Below are positions 51,701-61,379 of a stretch of DNA of 64,000 nt, in pieces (position 1 is the stretch's first letter; every line of letters starts with the position of its first letter). Origin of the DNA: Nymphaea colorata. Taxonomy: Eukaryota; Streptophyta; Magnoliopsida; Nymphaeales; Nymphaeaceae. A program made the translations under genes and the position numbers. The notes under the pieces were generated by a model, which worked only from the letters and a program-made list of their open reading frames with translations, was not told the origin of the DNA and searched no databases. The DNA is taken from assembly GCF_008831285.2 (NCBI RefSeq), contig NC_045146.1, positions 20,701,149 through 20,765,148 of the forward strand. The letters are read 5' to 3'.

Positions 51701-54700
51701 CTTCTTCTGTTTATTCCACCTCCTCTAAACTGTCATTATATATGCCAGTTTTCCATTTATTATTTTACAGTTCTGAAAGCAATGAAATATTTTTCTTGTT
51801 CTAGTAAAAAGTTTGACTTGCCGACCAACAGTCCATTTCCAATTTCAACATGTGGATGATTTACATTTTTGAAGCTTGACAGAGGTGCTTGAAGTGTTTA
51901 TAGTGCTTAGAAAGTACCATAGAGACAATCTCAGTATGACTCTTACAGGTTCAACCATCAATCATTAAAAGGAAAACTTTTCTTTTCTTTTAAATGAAGC
52001 ACATAATTATACTATGAAAGCGAAAGCAATCATCGCCCAACATGCAATCACATCTCCAGCAGCATCTACATTCATACATTTAATCTGGTTCAGATCTTCA
52101 AAACATCAGATAGAGACAATAAATGTTAAACAACCATGCATCTACATAACATGAACATATTTAACAACGAGAAAATGGAAGTGATTCAGATTCAAGTATT
52201 GGAAAGAGAGATTGGCAAACAACAATCAGAAGACTAATATGGAAACATCAATTACATCTGCTTACTTTACACATGCCTTCTTAGTTGCCTGAAGACTGAA
52301 CCCCCTGTCTTGAACAGCACTCGTAGACAAAATTGTCTGATACTGTCCTCCAATTTTCTGCTTAAAACAATGTAAAATAAATAGTCTTGTTGATGGTATA
52401 CTAGACAAACAAGAGTTTGTATAAAGTCTCTAGAAGGAAAAACTTGCAGATTTAAGCCCTGCAGAAGATAACTGTATGTAATGTATTTCTATCAGCATAA
52501 CTCACGTGAAAATGCCCTGTGGATCCATTCAAAATCTCCTCAAAATTGACACTGAGATAATAACCATACAATTTGTCAGATATGTCCAGAACCTGCCAAC
52601 ATGAATAGCAATTAAGAAGTGATATTGGTTGGAGAAAGCCACATTCTAGTGGACTTCTTAGTTTCATGTCATTATCTTTACTGTAAGTATGAGCTTAAGG
52701 TACTTGAGCAACAAAATGAGGGACAAAAAAAATGTATTCCAATAGTAGCAAAATGAACCTAGTAGCAAAACCTGTTTGTACGATCAAATCACCCTACAAA
52801 ATGGTTTGACTCAAAATGTCAGACCTATGATCACCTACAATTTTGGTATCCCCTGCCTAGTCTAGCAGCAAGCAGCAATTTTCCCATTTGTGCTTCAAAA
52901 TCAACCATGAGTTTTGTTTGGCATTGGTTGGACGAAAGTGCAACCATTGGTGTAGAGAAATGCATCTTTAGATGTTTGATTATTTCTATTTTCTAGAGAA
53001 CAGGAAGGGGAAGCAACGGAAAGAGGCAATTCTTTTCAACTGTGAGGGCTTCTTTGTTTAACTTGCAATTTTTAAAGTTAAGACAACCAGTCATGCATGC
53101 AAACACATAATAGTTAATACTATTGCACATTATTAACTTGCTAGAATGAAAAGAAGCATGAATCAACAAAGTACAGGTATGCCAACATAACCAACATAAA
53201 AAAAATAGATGGATAACAGAATTGTGGTGTGCATTGATACATACATCTACCCACTCGGCACGGAAATCACAAAATGGTGCACGATAAAGTTTCACGTTGC
53301 CATCAATGGTGCAAACAGCAAGCAAGCATCTGCATCCAGTTCAAGAAAAGATTGAGAATCCTTGAAATCCTATTGACAAATGATTGCACAGCAGGTGTAC
53401 AATTAGGGCAAAATTCCAAAGCCGTAGGAACCAAATAAAACACAAGAACAACACTCTTTCTCAAGTTAAGTGAAATATAAGTGAGTACATGTTCTGGTCG
53501 CATCTCTTGCTTAACAATGCTACTCAAGAGGCTGTGTGGTTCTTGGTCACCAGATAAAACTTGTGACCAACAGTCACAAACCCTTTAGCAACTGTAGTTG
53601 TTTATTCCACCTGGAACCAAAGCAAATGTGCTTTTTTAATGGCTGTCAGGCAACAGGAACACTAACATAGCGTTTCATGAATCTGTCCCAATCTTTGGAA
53701 CAAATTCATGAAACACTAAAATACAGAGTTCCATTAATATGCCCACTTTTCGGGACTTATTCATGGAACATTATGTTAATAAAGTTCATGTTGCCAAACA
53801 CCCCTAAAGGTTAATAAGATTATAGAATATGCTCTCAAGTCTCAAGTCTCATCCTAAATGCATAAAGACAAATATATAAATGTTTCTCTAAAACATTTTT
53901 TCACCATACCCTGAATTAGGAGCTAGTCCTTGATGCGACCAAGACATGGATCGAACACATGGACGTGTATCGCGAGTCAAGCATGTCGGCAACAAACATG
54001 GAGCCAAAAGATCTGCAGAAAACCAAGTGGAGCATGAAGTCAGCTGAGTTATCAAAGTGGCAGTAAATGTAAAGATCCTGACAAAGCATTAAAAAAAAAA
54101 AACTAGCTGAAACTGTAACAACAATTAAAAATTAACGTCAAAAACACGCTAAACATGATGTGTATGGTCTGCATCATGAATAAAATTCGTCATCTGAAAC
54201 AGACACATAAACTCTGCTTCTGAAAGACAAGGACTAGAGGATAGCAACACATGTAACCAAAAAAAAATAAAAAAGACCAACATAAAATGTGAACCTACAG
54301 CAGATTCATAGTCTGTTAACGATTAAAATACAAGAAGAAAGCATACTCTTAGATATGTTACAAATGTAGAATTGTGCAAAGCCAAAGATAGCACACAACA
54401 ACTGCAAATATATTTAAGAAGGAAAACACAATTAGTAAGCAAATAATTTCTCCCAACGATTCATTGAGCAATCAAAGTTGGTACAGATGGATAACCTTGC
54501 ACACCAAAGCTATTTATTCATATGGATATTGTATCTATAATGTGATTATATGAATGAAGAAATTATAAGGATAACTAACTCAAATGAAGCCATTATGCTG
54601 CAATCTGGTCCTCGTCAGGTTGACCCTACTGAATCTAGGAGCAAGATGATCCAACAGATAATATGTTTCATGGCATGTTTACATTCATCATAGAATTCAG

Positions 54701-56552
54701 ATTCACCACAGACACATCAAGAGAAACATCATAAAATTGAGAATTGGATCGAACACAGGGAAACTTCCATAAGTCACGTTTGTCCACTCTTTTCCAGTGA
54801 TCCCAAATGTGCCCTTACCTCACATACTACAGTTTTTTTATGATTAAATTTCAAGATGCAGTTGGAATTCCATAAGTCACGTTTGTCCACTCTTTTCCAG
54901 TGATCCCAAATGTGTCCTTACAACACATACTACAGTTTTCTGATGATTAAATTTCAAGATGCAGTCAGTTCCAGGTTGTTTTATAACAACCCGACCCACT
55001 CCCGGGCTCGGGCCCCTGGTTCGACGGATCTCATCCCACCCCCTAACAGTTTCGGTTCCAATCCTAAAAAGGTTAGGAACCAGGACAATAATCTCATTAA
55101 AGCCTCCCTTTATAAGCCCTTGAAGATTCCTCACAATCTTCGATACGAGACTAAACTTCTGAGGTGTTACATGTTTCAAGCAAGAAGATCTCCCCAGAAC
55201 GTAGAGTGCTCATTTAGAGAGTGGAAGCTTATTCTTACAACACCAGGTTGTGATTGCTAAATGTAATTTTAACGATTTGTCTCTTTTGTAAGAAAATTCA
55301 TTTTTTGGAAACATAGTTTTCTTATGTCTTTATGCAAAGGAAGCTTTAAGAGATCTCCATGAACACTTTCCATGTCAAATTTTTTCTTTCCAACTTACAA
55401 CTTATTACCGTGTTGATTTTGAATTTGTCAATTAAGGTGCAATCTAACAATAGTTTCTTAGGCAATTACACGGTAAGGTAATATGGTAAAAACCTCGGAC
55501 ATCTTTTCATGCTCGCCTTTCACAAAAAAGTTCATAGCCTCTTTTACCTCTGCTTCACATGGAATCAGAAACAACGTCATTTCCCCCCTAAATCCCAAAA
55601 ACATTCCAAAGATTCTAGAACCATCTCTTAATTCAATAGTACAGCCCATCAAAAACTATATGATACTTCAGTCGAATTCATCGCTTCTACATGAGCATGA
55701 GCTGGACACGTGGTTCTCCGGCTCTTCCTGGATAGACCAGTTAAAGCCTGCAGCAAAATCTGTGGCTTGAGGACAATTTCGAGTTTTTTCCCGCAGAAAC
55801 GGGATATTACAAAATATTGCATGACAAGCCTCGAACTGGTGCTCCCGGAAGAAAGGATTTCCATGCTTCCATGCAAGCCGGCACTCACACACCATCGGCA
55901 CGCGCATGATCACACACAAACGTACACCGCATATGACTTGCTCTTTGCTCCTGTAGATGTTGATGCTTCAATTTTAATCAGAGACCCGTAGTAGGTCATG
56001 CATCGAATTGTGCTTATCTTAGTCGGAACATCCTTGCGGTTTTCATAGGAGACTGAGATAGTCGTTCTACCAACATCTGGTCTGGTTCAAATTTTTTACG
56101 AGACTAATGGAATAAAAACTCCAAAAGAAAATGGATACTGGAATATGTGCAGAGATAGCGATGCTGGAAGGGCCGCATCGACTGGGAACATACACAAGCT
56201 AGACAATTCAGAGTGAGTCATTGAGCGAAGCATTATGAAATCACACCTTGCCTCTTCACTACTCCTATCTGAACCGGCGGCCTACTGCGAAGCGTGATCC
56301 AACCTCGCGGTCCAGAAAGCGAAGACGGATTCTGTGAGCAGCACGATGTATCCAAAGAAAGATAAAGTTAACGAGCGATCGAAGAGCGTCACCTATATTG
56401 AAAGCATTCGTACTGTAAAAAACATTAACATTTACCAGAACAGTCACGACATGGCCAGACCCAACAGCAAGCAAGTTCTCTTCGGACCAGGCAATGGCGT
56501 TAGGGTAGCACGGGGACGCGGAGAGATACGTCGCATCGAAACGCGACCCCAT
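42713..56552 (-). CDS. TFIIIC90/GTF3C4-like WD40 protein with Agenet insertion
   Basis: Twenty minus-strand exons: 56436-56552, 56247-56331, 53910-54012, 53245-53329, 52506-52592, 52266-52357, 50850-51072, 50652-50754, 50377-50566, 49382-49440, 49051-49175, 48335-48777, 47159-47240, 46858-47031, 46738-46791, 46227-46334, 46074-46142, 44272-44318, 43447-44145, 42713-43091. They total 3324 nt (1107 residues), and all phases agree. The N-terminus (YPNAIAWSEENLLAVGSGHV; GCLLAVCTIDGNVKLYRAP) starts a WD40 propeller that resumes at about 530-710 (FLLATGSCDGCVKLW, AVGKGSGLLEVL). Between them are an acidic run (205-229), two Agenet/Tudor-like modules (about 260-415) and a basic KRK..RKR patch (441-449). 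The last exon carries CSFC (995-998) and further paired cysteines, the TFIIIC zinc domain. It matches the plant At3g49400 group, inferred RNA polymerase III factor TFIIIC subunits. Exon 6 has alternative acceptors 3 nt apart (AAGCAG). Introns 2 and 18 exceed 1.7 kb. Confidence 0.93.
46555..46650 (-). repeat. Dispersed repeat fragment in intron 15
   Basis: On the minus strand this reads GAGGCGGAGCCAGAAAATCTC..GGGGTGGGGGCAG, a pattern common in degenerate plant transposon fragments. Its purine-rich sense differs from the surrounding intron. Superfamily and limits are unclear. Confidence 0.4.
53640..53804. mobile_element. Tourist-like MITE in intron 3 of the TFIIIC-like gene
   Basis: A 165-bp fold-back element with imperfect terminal inverted repeats: left TGGCTGTCAGGCAACAGGAAC, right (reverse complement) GGGGTGTTTGGCAACATGAAC. 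Pairing continues through TAACATA and the TTCATGAAT segment to GTCCC on both arms. TAA trinucleotides flank it at 53637-53639 and 53805-53807, the 3-bp TWA duplication of PIF/Harbinger elements. It lies wholly between exon 4 (53245-53329) and exon 3 (53910-54012). Confidence 0.7.
54765..54965. repeat. Two 98-bp tandem copies in intron 2
   Basis: 54765-54862 and 54868-54965 share TTCCATAAGTCACGTTTGTC..TTTCCAGTGATCCCAAATGTG..GATGCAGT with only a few differences (period 103 bp). They directly abut transposon-like sequence to the right. Confidence 0.9.
54966..55660 (-). other. Transposon-like insert in intron 2 (undetermined type)
   Basis: A minus-strand frame (54877-55179) includes CGAACC..GGGCCCGAGCCCGGGAGTG-type sequence followed by GGTTGTTATAA, and a second frame at 55458-55652 encodes GCTIELRDGSRIFGMFLGF. 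Both look like eroded repeat coding, and a near copy of part of the block (55221-55420) recurs at 58717-58925. No family is firmly recognised. Confidence 0.35.
55221..55420 (+). repeat. Dispersed ~200-bp repeat, copy 1
   Basis: Aligns end to end with 58717-58925 in the same orientation: both run GTGG(A/G)AGCTTATTCTTACAA through CTTTATG..GCAAAGGAAGCT and AAGAGATCTCCATGAA to the ACTTTCCATGTCAAATTTT segment and TTGATTT/CTGATTT. It lies in intron 2 of the TFIIIC-like gene. Confidence 0.85.
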
Positions 56553-57042
56553 TGCTCTCTTTTCAACCGCGAGCACCGATCCACGGCAAGAGATCTGAAG
56601 TGGATCTCTCGCCGGAAGCAATAGACCGCTTTGATTGTCAATCAGAAGGACGGCAAGACGTATGCATGCCGAAACAGTGAGCAGAGACCGTACGACGACG
56701 GAGATACGCGTGCTTCGCCGGAATCCTGGCAGTTCAGGCGATGCAGCAACGGCTGGATGCCGGCAACGAGCTGCGTAGGAGTGGGCGGCAGATCAAAGCC
56801 CTTTTGAACGTTGAGGAGAAGAAGGATTGCGCGGGAGAGATGGATCTTGGCGCTCTTTTGTCTTGAGGGGAGGTCGCGGGATCAAATCGGGACGATGCGC
56901 GCGGAATCGGTGGAAGGGAGGAAGTCTTGGAAGATCGTCAGGAACCGCAGATCAAACCCCCTCAGTGTCCGTTTCCTCCCGAGAGAGAGGGATAGAGAGA
57001 AAGAGCAAAAAAGCATCAAATAAAATAATGAGTGCGCCACCT

Positions 57043-57070
57043 AAACCCTAGCTTCGCCCCGCCCTTTATA
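57043..57070 (-). promoter_or_regulatory. Telo-box and TATA-like motif upstream of the TFIIIC-like gene
   Basis: AAACCCTA at 57043-57050 (TAGGGTTT in the gene's sense) is a plant telo-box, an element enriched in promoters and leaders of translation and growth genes. A TATAAAG on the minus strand (57064-57070) lies just upstream. Both are about 500 bp before the start codon, with a CT-rich leader between. Regulatory function is inferred. Confidence 0.5.
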
Positions 57071-57430
57071 CGTAGCTATACAGCAGGTAGGCTTATACCG
57101 AGCCCGGTACGGTTTCGGTTTGGTTGCCTTCCCAAATAAATTATCGTCTGCTTTTTTGCTTTTAGAAAAATTGTAAAGAATGGCCAACAAATGAGTGAAT
57201 AACGGGGCGCCTAAGTTTCAAAAGTCAGACAATAGGATCCTCACAATTTTTAGGAGATTCAGCCGCTTTTAGAATATATAGTAAAATAAAATGGTACATT
57301 ACAAATTTATCCTTTCAAATTAAAAGCATCCCTTGAAACAAATAAAAATGATGGGAGAAGTTTAGATGACACTCGCTTGTGATTATCAAGTTTTTTAGAT
57401 GGCATTTGAATGACAATTCAAGCATGTTTA

Positions 57431-57634
57431 TGGTGTGTTTGGATGACATGCCAAACCCATTTTTTATAAAATCTGGAGGTCGAAAAACTAACCTCTCTTT
57501 TCGGTTTATTGTCTTGATTTTGTTGTGTTGTCCATGCGTATGCACCAGGTTTTAAAGTTCATTCAAAATTTTAATTTTTACAAAACCAAGTTTCCACAAA
57601 GTCTTGTTTTTAAATGTGACATCCAAACACTCCC
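57431..57634. mobile_element. Second Tourist-like MITE
   Basis: A 204-bp element with ends TGGTGTGTTTGGATGACAT and (reverse complement) GGGAGTGTTTGGATGTCAC, flanked by TTA at 57428-57430 and 57635-57637. The GTGTTTGG core and TWA duplication are typical of Tourist (PIF/Harbinger) MITEs. The interior does not resemble the intron 3 element, so it is a different subfamily. Confidence 0.65.
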
Positions 57635-57974
57635 TTAAAGAGTTATGAGAGTCTGGTTTAGATGTTGGTGTTAGGCTTTTCATGATTAAATTCATTCGTT
57701 TTTTAATTAACAATTGTTACTTCATTAGCGTGTTTTTTCTTGACTTGGAAATTTGTGTTGTAACTGATTAAACTTTGTGTCGCATCGAAACGAAAGGTCT
57801 GAAAACATGCTTAGTCTGTGAAACAAATTGATCAATTATCTAAGCGCAAAATTATTAAAAGCATAAAAGTTTTCATCTTTTGGACATCTGATTGCAGAAA
57901 AGGTAGTTTATTGCATCAGAGCAGAGAATAGATAGAGTCCATCACTTGTTTTATTTATATATGTCGAGGTTCAG

Positions 57975-58551
57975 ATACAGAAAAGCGTGGTCTGTTAGAC
58001 TGGGAGAAGAAGCTGAATATTATAATGGGAACTGCAAGGGGCATGGTTTATTTTCATTCCCGACTCAACATCATCCACCGGTATCTTAAGGCCGCCAACG
58101 TTCTTTTGGTAACTCTTTGTGGCTTTAAAAGTTTTTCCTCTTCGAGGATGGCACACGTAGACTGTCATTTGTATATCTGTTATCATGGAACCTTCTTTTT
58201 TGTTATATTATCATGGAAAGTGCATCTAATTTTTACCTCTTTAAATGTCATTTTCAATACACCTAATTTTTAAGTCTAGGAATGGGACTGGAATTCGTGG
58301 ATCCTTTGCTGAGAGTGACAAGCCCAACTCGTGAAATATTAAGATGCATAAATATGGACTTGCTCTGCGTTCAAGATGAAGCTGAAAGCAGACCAACTAT
58401 GTCTTCCGTTCTTCTCATGCTTGGGAGAGGGTCTTTGGCGCTTCCGGTGCCGACAGAATCTCTATTCTATATCAAAAGATGCGTCAAGCTTTCAAACGAA
58501 CCACAATCTTCAGTAAATGGAGTTACAAATACTAAAATTTCTCCAAGGTAG
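57975..58551 (+). pseudogene. Receptor-like kinase pseudogene (CRK/S-domain type)
   Basis: Two exon-like pieces remain. 57975-58108 begins after a possible TTCAG acceptor and ends at a GTAACT donor. It encodes the kinase segment [20 protein letters not shown] through [14 protein letters not shown], where the usual catalytic HRDLK reads HRYLK. 58280-58551 begins after a TCTAG acceptor, encodes the C-lobe end (EFVDPLL, LLCVQDEAESRPTMSSVL) and a short tail, and stops at TAG. The intervening 171 bp is intron-sized but lacks exons for the DFG activation loop and APE motif, and no extracellular or transmembrane part is seen. The exon borders match those of cysteine-rich and G-type lectin receptor kinases. 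The retained splice sites mean it is a truncated genomic copy, not a processed one. Confidence 0.8.
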
Positions 58552-58716
58552 AAGGGACATTCGTCATCAGCAAAGACTGTCTGCCATTAATTAGTTATAT
58601 GATAGATCTGGAATCTTATCTGTTTTTGTGCACAAGCTTGTGCAAAAAAATTCGTTCGTAAGGCTTTTGGTTCCTAAACCACGTAAAACCTTTCTGTCCC
58701 AGTGAAAAAATTGGGA

Positions 58717-58925
58717 GTGGGAGCTTATTCTTACAAGTTACAATACCAAGTTGTGAGTGCTAAATATAATTTTTAACAATTTGCCTCTCTTGCAAGCAAA
58801 TTCCCCCTTGGAAACAGAATTTTTTCTTTATGTCTTTACGCAAAGGAAGCTCTAAGAGATCTCCATGAATACTTTCCATGTCAAATTTTCTCTTTGCAAC
58901 TTACGACTGATTACTATACTGATTT
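58717..58925 (+). repeat. Dispersed ~200-bp repeat, copy 2
   Basis: Second copy of the repeat at 55221-55420, about 3.5 kb away in the same orientation and immediately 3' of the kinase pseudogene. Confidence 0.85.
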
Positions 58926-58929
58926 GCAC

Positions 58930-60170
58930 TGCAAAACTGCCAGGAGAGTTGACTCCCTTACCTTTTATTCAGAAAAACAAAATAAACATATACAAAAACG
59001 AAAGTGTACAAAATAAGAGAAAGGGATAATCCTGAATTGACTTACAACTGAGAGAAAGGCTCCCATTCTCTAACAGCATTTAGAGGGATAAAAACTTGAA
59101 GGAGATTAATCACTTCTAGAGGTGGATTTCAACCGGGAATGATATCCCAAATATTTCCAAAACCCCTGCCATGTAGCATTGTGGCTGCTCTCTTGAGTGT
59201 TTGTTTCCATTTTAAATGAGCTCCCAAAACTGCAACCCTACCATTCACCTGCAAAAAAGTGGTGGGAATAGTTTCAAGTAACCCTTCAGCATCATTCAAA
59301 CATATACTGATCTTTGTAATTTTTCTTTGCTTTTCCTTTTATATTTCTCTTTTAAAACCATCCGCATTTCCTTGCTCCTACAACTGCTGCAACTTTAATT
59401 CAGAGATCCCTATGCTTCATCGATTTCGAAGTTGAAAATGACCTCACATGGGGATTGGCTATGAAAATGCCCTGAAACAAATAAACATATCATGGAAATG
59501 GGGATAAGAACAAAGCGTCCTCAAACTAAATAAATTTGATGGTGGACCATTTCTCGTAGTACACAGAAGAAGACCCAAACGCAGGTGACGCCATCTTCAC
59601 CCTGCAGGCCGACCGTCCGTCTTCCACCTGAAAACTGCAACGACGTAGTTCAGAATATACTCTAACACCAGTCCTTGACCTTCCCCTGAAGAGTCCTACT
59701 GTGAAAGCCCATCCCCACTGGCCTTTGCCCAATGGCACCAAACGCGTTCGTGTCTTCTTAAAGCCTCTTTTGTGACCGAAGCTTTGAGAAGGCCTTCACA
59801 ATTACTTCGCGGCACTTACTGCCTTGAACTTCGCATATTCTTAAGATCATATTCTCTCGAATATTCTGATATTTTAGATTTGGGATCTCCCATCACCTTG
59901 GGAACGCCAAAAAAAAAAAAAAGGTAAAGTCCGACGGCCTTGTGTATTTTGATCGCTCCTTTGCTTTGATCTCGTCGACGTCCACAAGCTTGGAGCTTGT
60001 CATAGAGAGAAAGGAAAAGACGGTTATAAGGCTTTCGGTGAGATTGCAATCTATATTTGGAGAACGCCATGTGAGAGCCTCCCAACCTCTGTTGTTCGTT
60101 TTGTTTAATATGTTCTGGCTTTCTGGCTTTATTTATAGAGATTGAGACACCCACTAACCTGGATCTTTTT
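58930..60170. other. Spacer before the copia remnant
   Basis: No exon is supported. Short open frames on both strands carry no recognisable domain. The A12 run at about 59910-59921 is unremarkable. Confidence 0.4.
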
Positions 60171-60699
60171 ATCCTATATTTTCCTGTTTCGGGGCAACAT
60201 TTAAAATTAGATAATGATATAGGACAGTTCCTTAAGGATCCGATTTTCTTGAGAAAATTCATTGGACGCCTTGTCAAATTCACTGTTACTCGACGGGACA
60301 TTAGGCAGAGTGTCCACATTTTAAGTCAATTTTTTACTCAGCAAAAAACTGGGCACTTGAGATGGTTTTCTGTATTCTTAGCTATGTAAAACATACACCA
60401 AGGAATTCTTTTATCTTCTCAAAGTGATATCATCATTAAAGCTTTTTGTGACTCAGAGTGGGCATCATGCTCTATGACAAGAAGGTCTACATCAGGTTTT
60501 TGTGTTTTTTATTAGAGATAAACCAGTTTGATTAAAAGTAAAGAAGCAAACAATTGTTTAAAAAATTTCGACAGAAGCATAATATAGAGCAATGGTTTCA
60601 GCTTCTAGAGAAATGATATTGATAAAATACATTCTTCATGATATTGACATTAAACAAAATAGACCAATAGAAATGTTGTGTGACAATCAAGCAGCTATC

Positions 60700-61055
60700 T
60701 GTTGGAGCAAATGAAGTGGCAATGAAAGTTCAAGTGGTTGCCTGCATAGTATGTTTACTAGCAGCTCATGTATTTAAGCGTAAAAGCAGCGACCGTCCCC
60801 TGTGGAAAACAGCAAAGCAAGAAGAAGGAGAATAAGACTAAGAAGATGAAACAAAGTTTGAATTAACAGGTTTCCTTCTAAGGGACTAGTTTAGGGTAGC
60901 CATTAATCGATGCCCTAAACAAAAACAGCTGGACTCAAATAGAACAGTCCCTTAGGTTTTTCCATTTCTGCCAGCGTGCAGTTTGGATGAGTGAGAGATT
61001 TTAGGGAATGATTAGTTCCACACATCTCGTAGGGCTCAATGGCCACTATCCAACA
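60700..61055. mobile_element. Solo LTR nested in the copia element
   Basis: A 356-bp segment starting TGTTGGAG and ending TATCCAACA (terminal inverted TGTTGG/CCAACA) interrupts the copia RNase H region. It is flanked by identical CTATC pentamers at 60695-60699 and 61056-61060. Skipping the segment and one CTATC lets the copia reading continue from QAAI into YIAAN, the expected residues. It has no coding content. Confidence 0.85.
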
Positions 61056-61247
61056 CTATCTACATCGCTGCAAACCACGTGTTGTGTTGTTTGGAAGAAG
61101 ATTCAAGCTGGAGGGATTTGCACCAAGTACGTCAATTCAAAGAATCAAATTGCTTATATCTTCACTAAAGCATTAGAAAATATCCATTATATAAATTAAG
61201 ATGCAAGTTGGGTCTCATAGATCCAGGAGCACCAACTTAAGAGGGAG

Positions 61248-61379
61248 TGTTAACAGTTGCTATCTAGATAAAAACCTATCACGTTAATGAAGGAGTTATT
61301 GTAGATATTTTTTGTTTTTGATTTGGAGAAGATATCGTGTCTATCCTTATCTTACAATTGTTTTTGTACTATAATAACA
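61248..61379 (+). repeat. 3' LTR of the copia element
   Basis: Starts TGTTAACAG immediately after the polypurine tract and can be closed at ATAATAACA, giving TGTTA..TAACA ends and 132 bp. This is short for a copia LTR, so the right border is provisional. No matching 5' LTR was found upstream. Confidence 0.55.

Larger units (their letters stand above)
60180..61379 (+). mobile_element. Truncated Ty1/copia retrotransposon, 3' part
   Basis: The C-terminal end of a copia polyprotein is readable on the plus strand despite stops and frameshifts: an IGRLV..TRRDI..SVHILSQF region (about 60250-60340), the RNase H motif FCDSEWASCSMTRRSTSGF (about 60440-60510), CDNQAAI up to 60699, then, after an inserted LTR, ICTKYVNSKNQIA and FTKAL (about 61110-61180). 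A purine tract AAGAGGGAG directly precedes the 3' LTR. Gag, protease, integrase and the 5' LTR are missing. The segment expected just after QAAI is also partly deleted. Non-functional. Confidence 0.85.

Noticed and set aside
56090-56215. Alternative exon 2 for the TFIIIC-like gene (minus-strand peptide containing GPSSIAIS)
   Set aside because: It loosely resembled the expected GPRG segment, but the true exon at 56247-56331 encodes GPRGWITL and IGVVKRQ with correct phases and splice sites.
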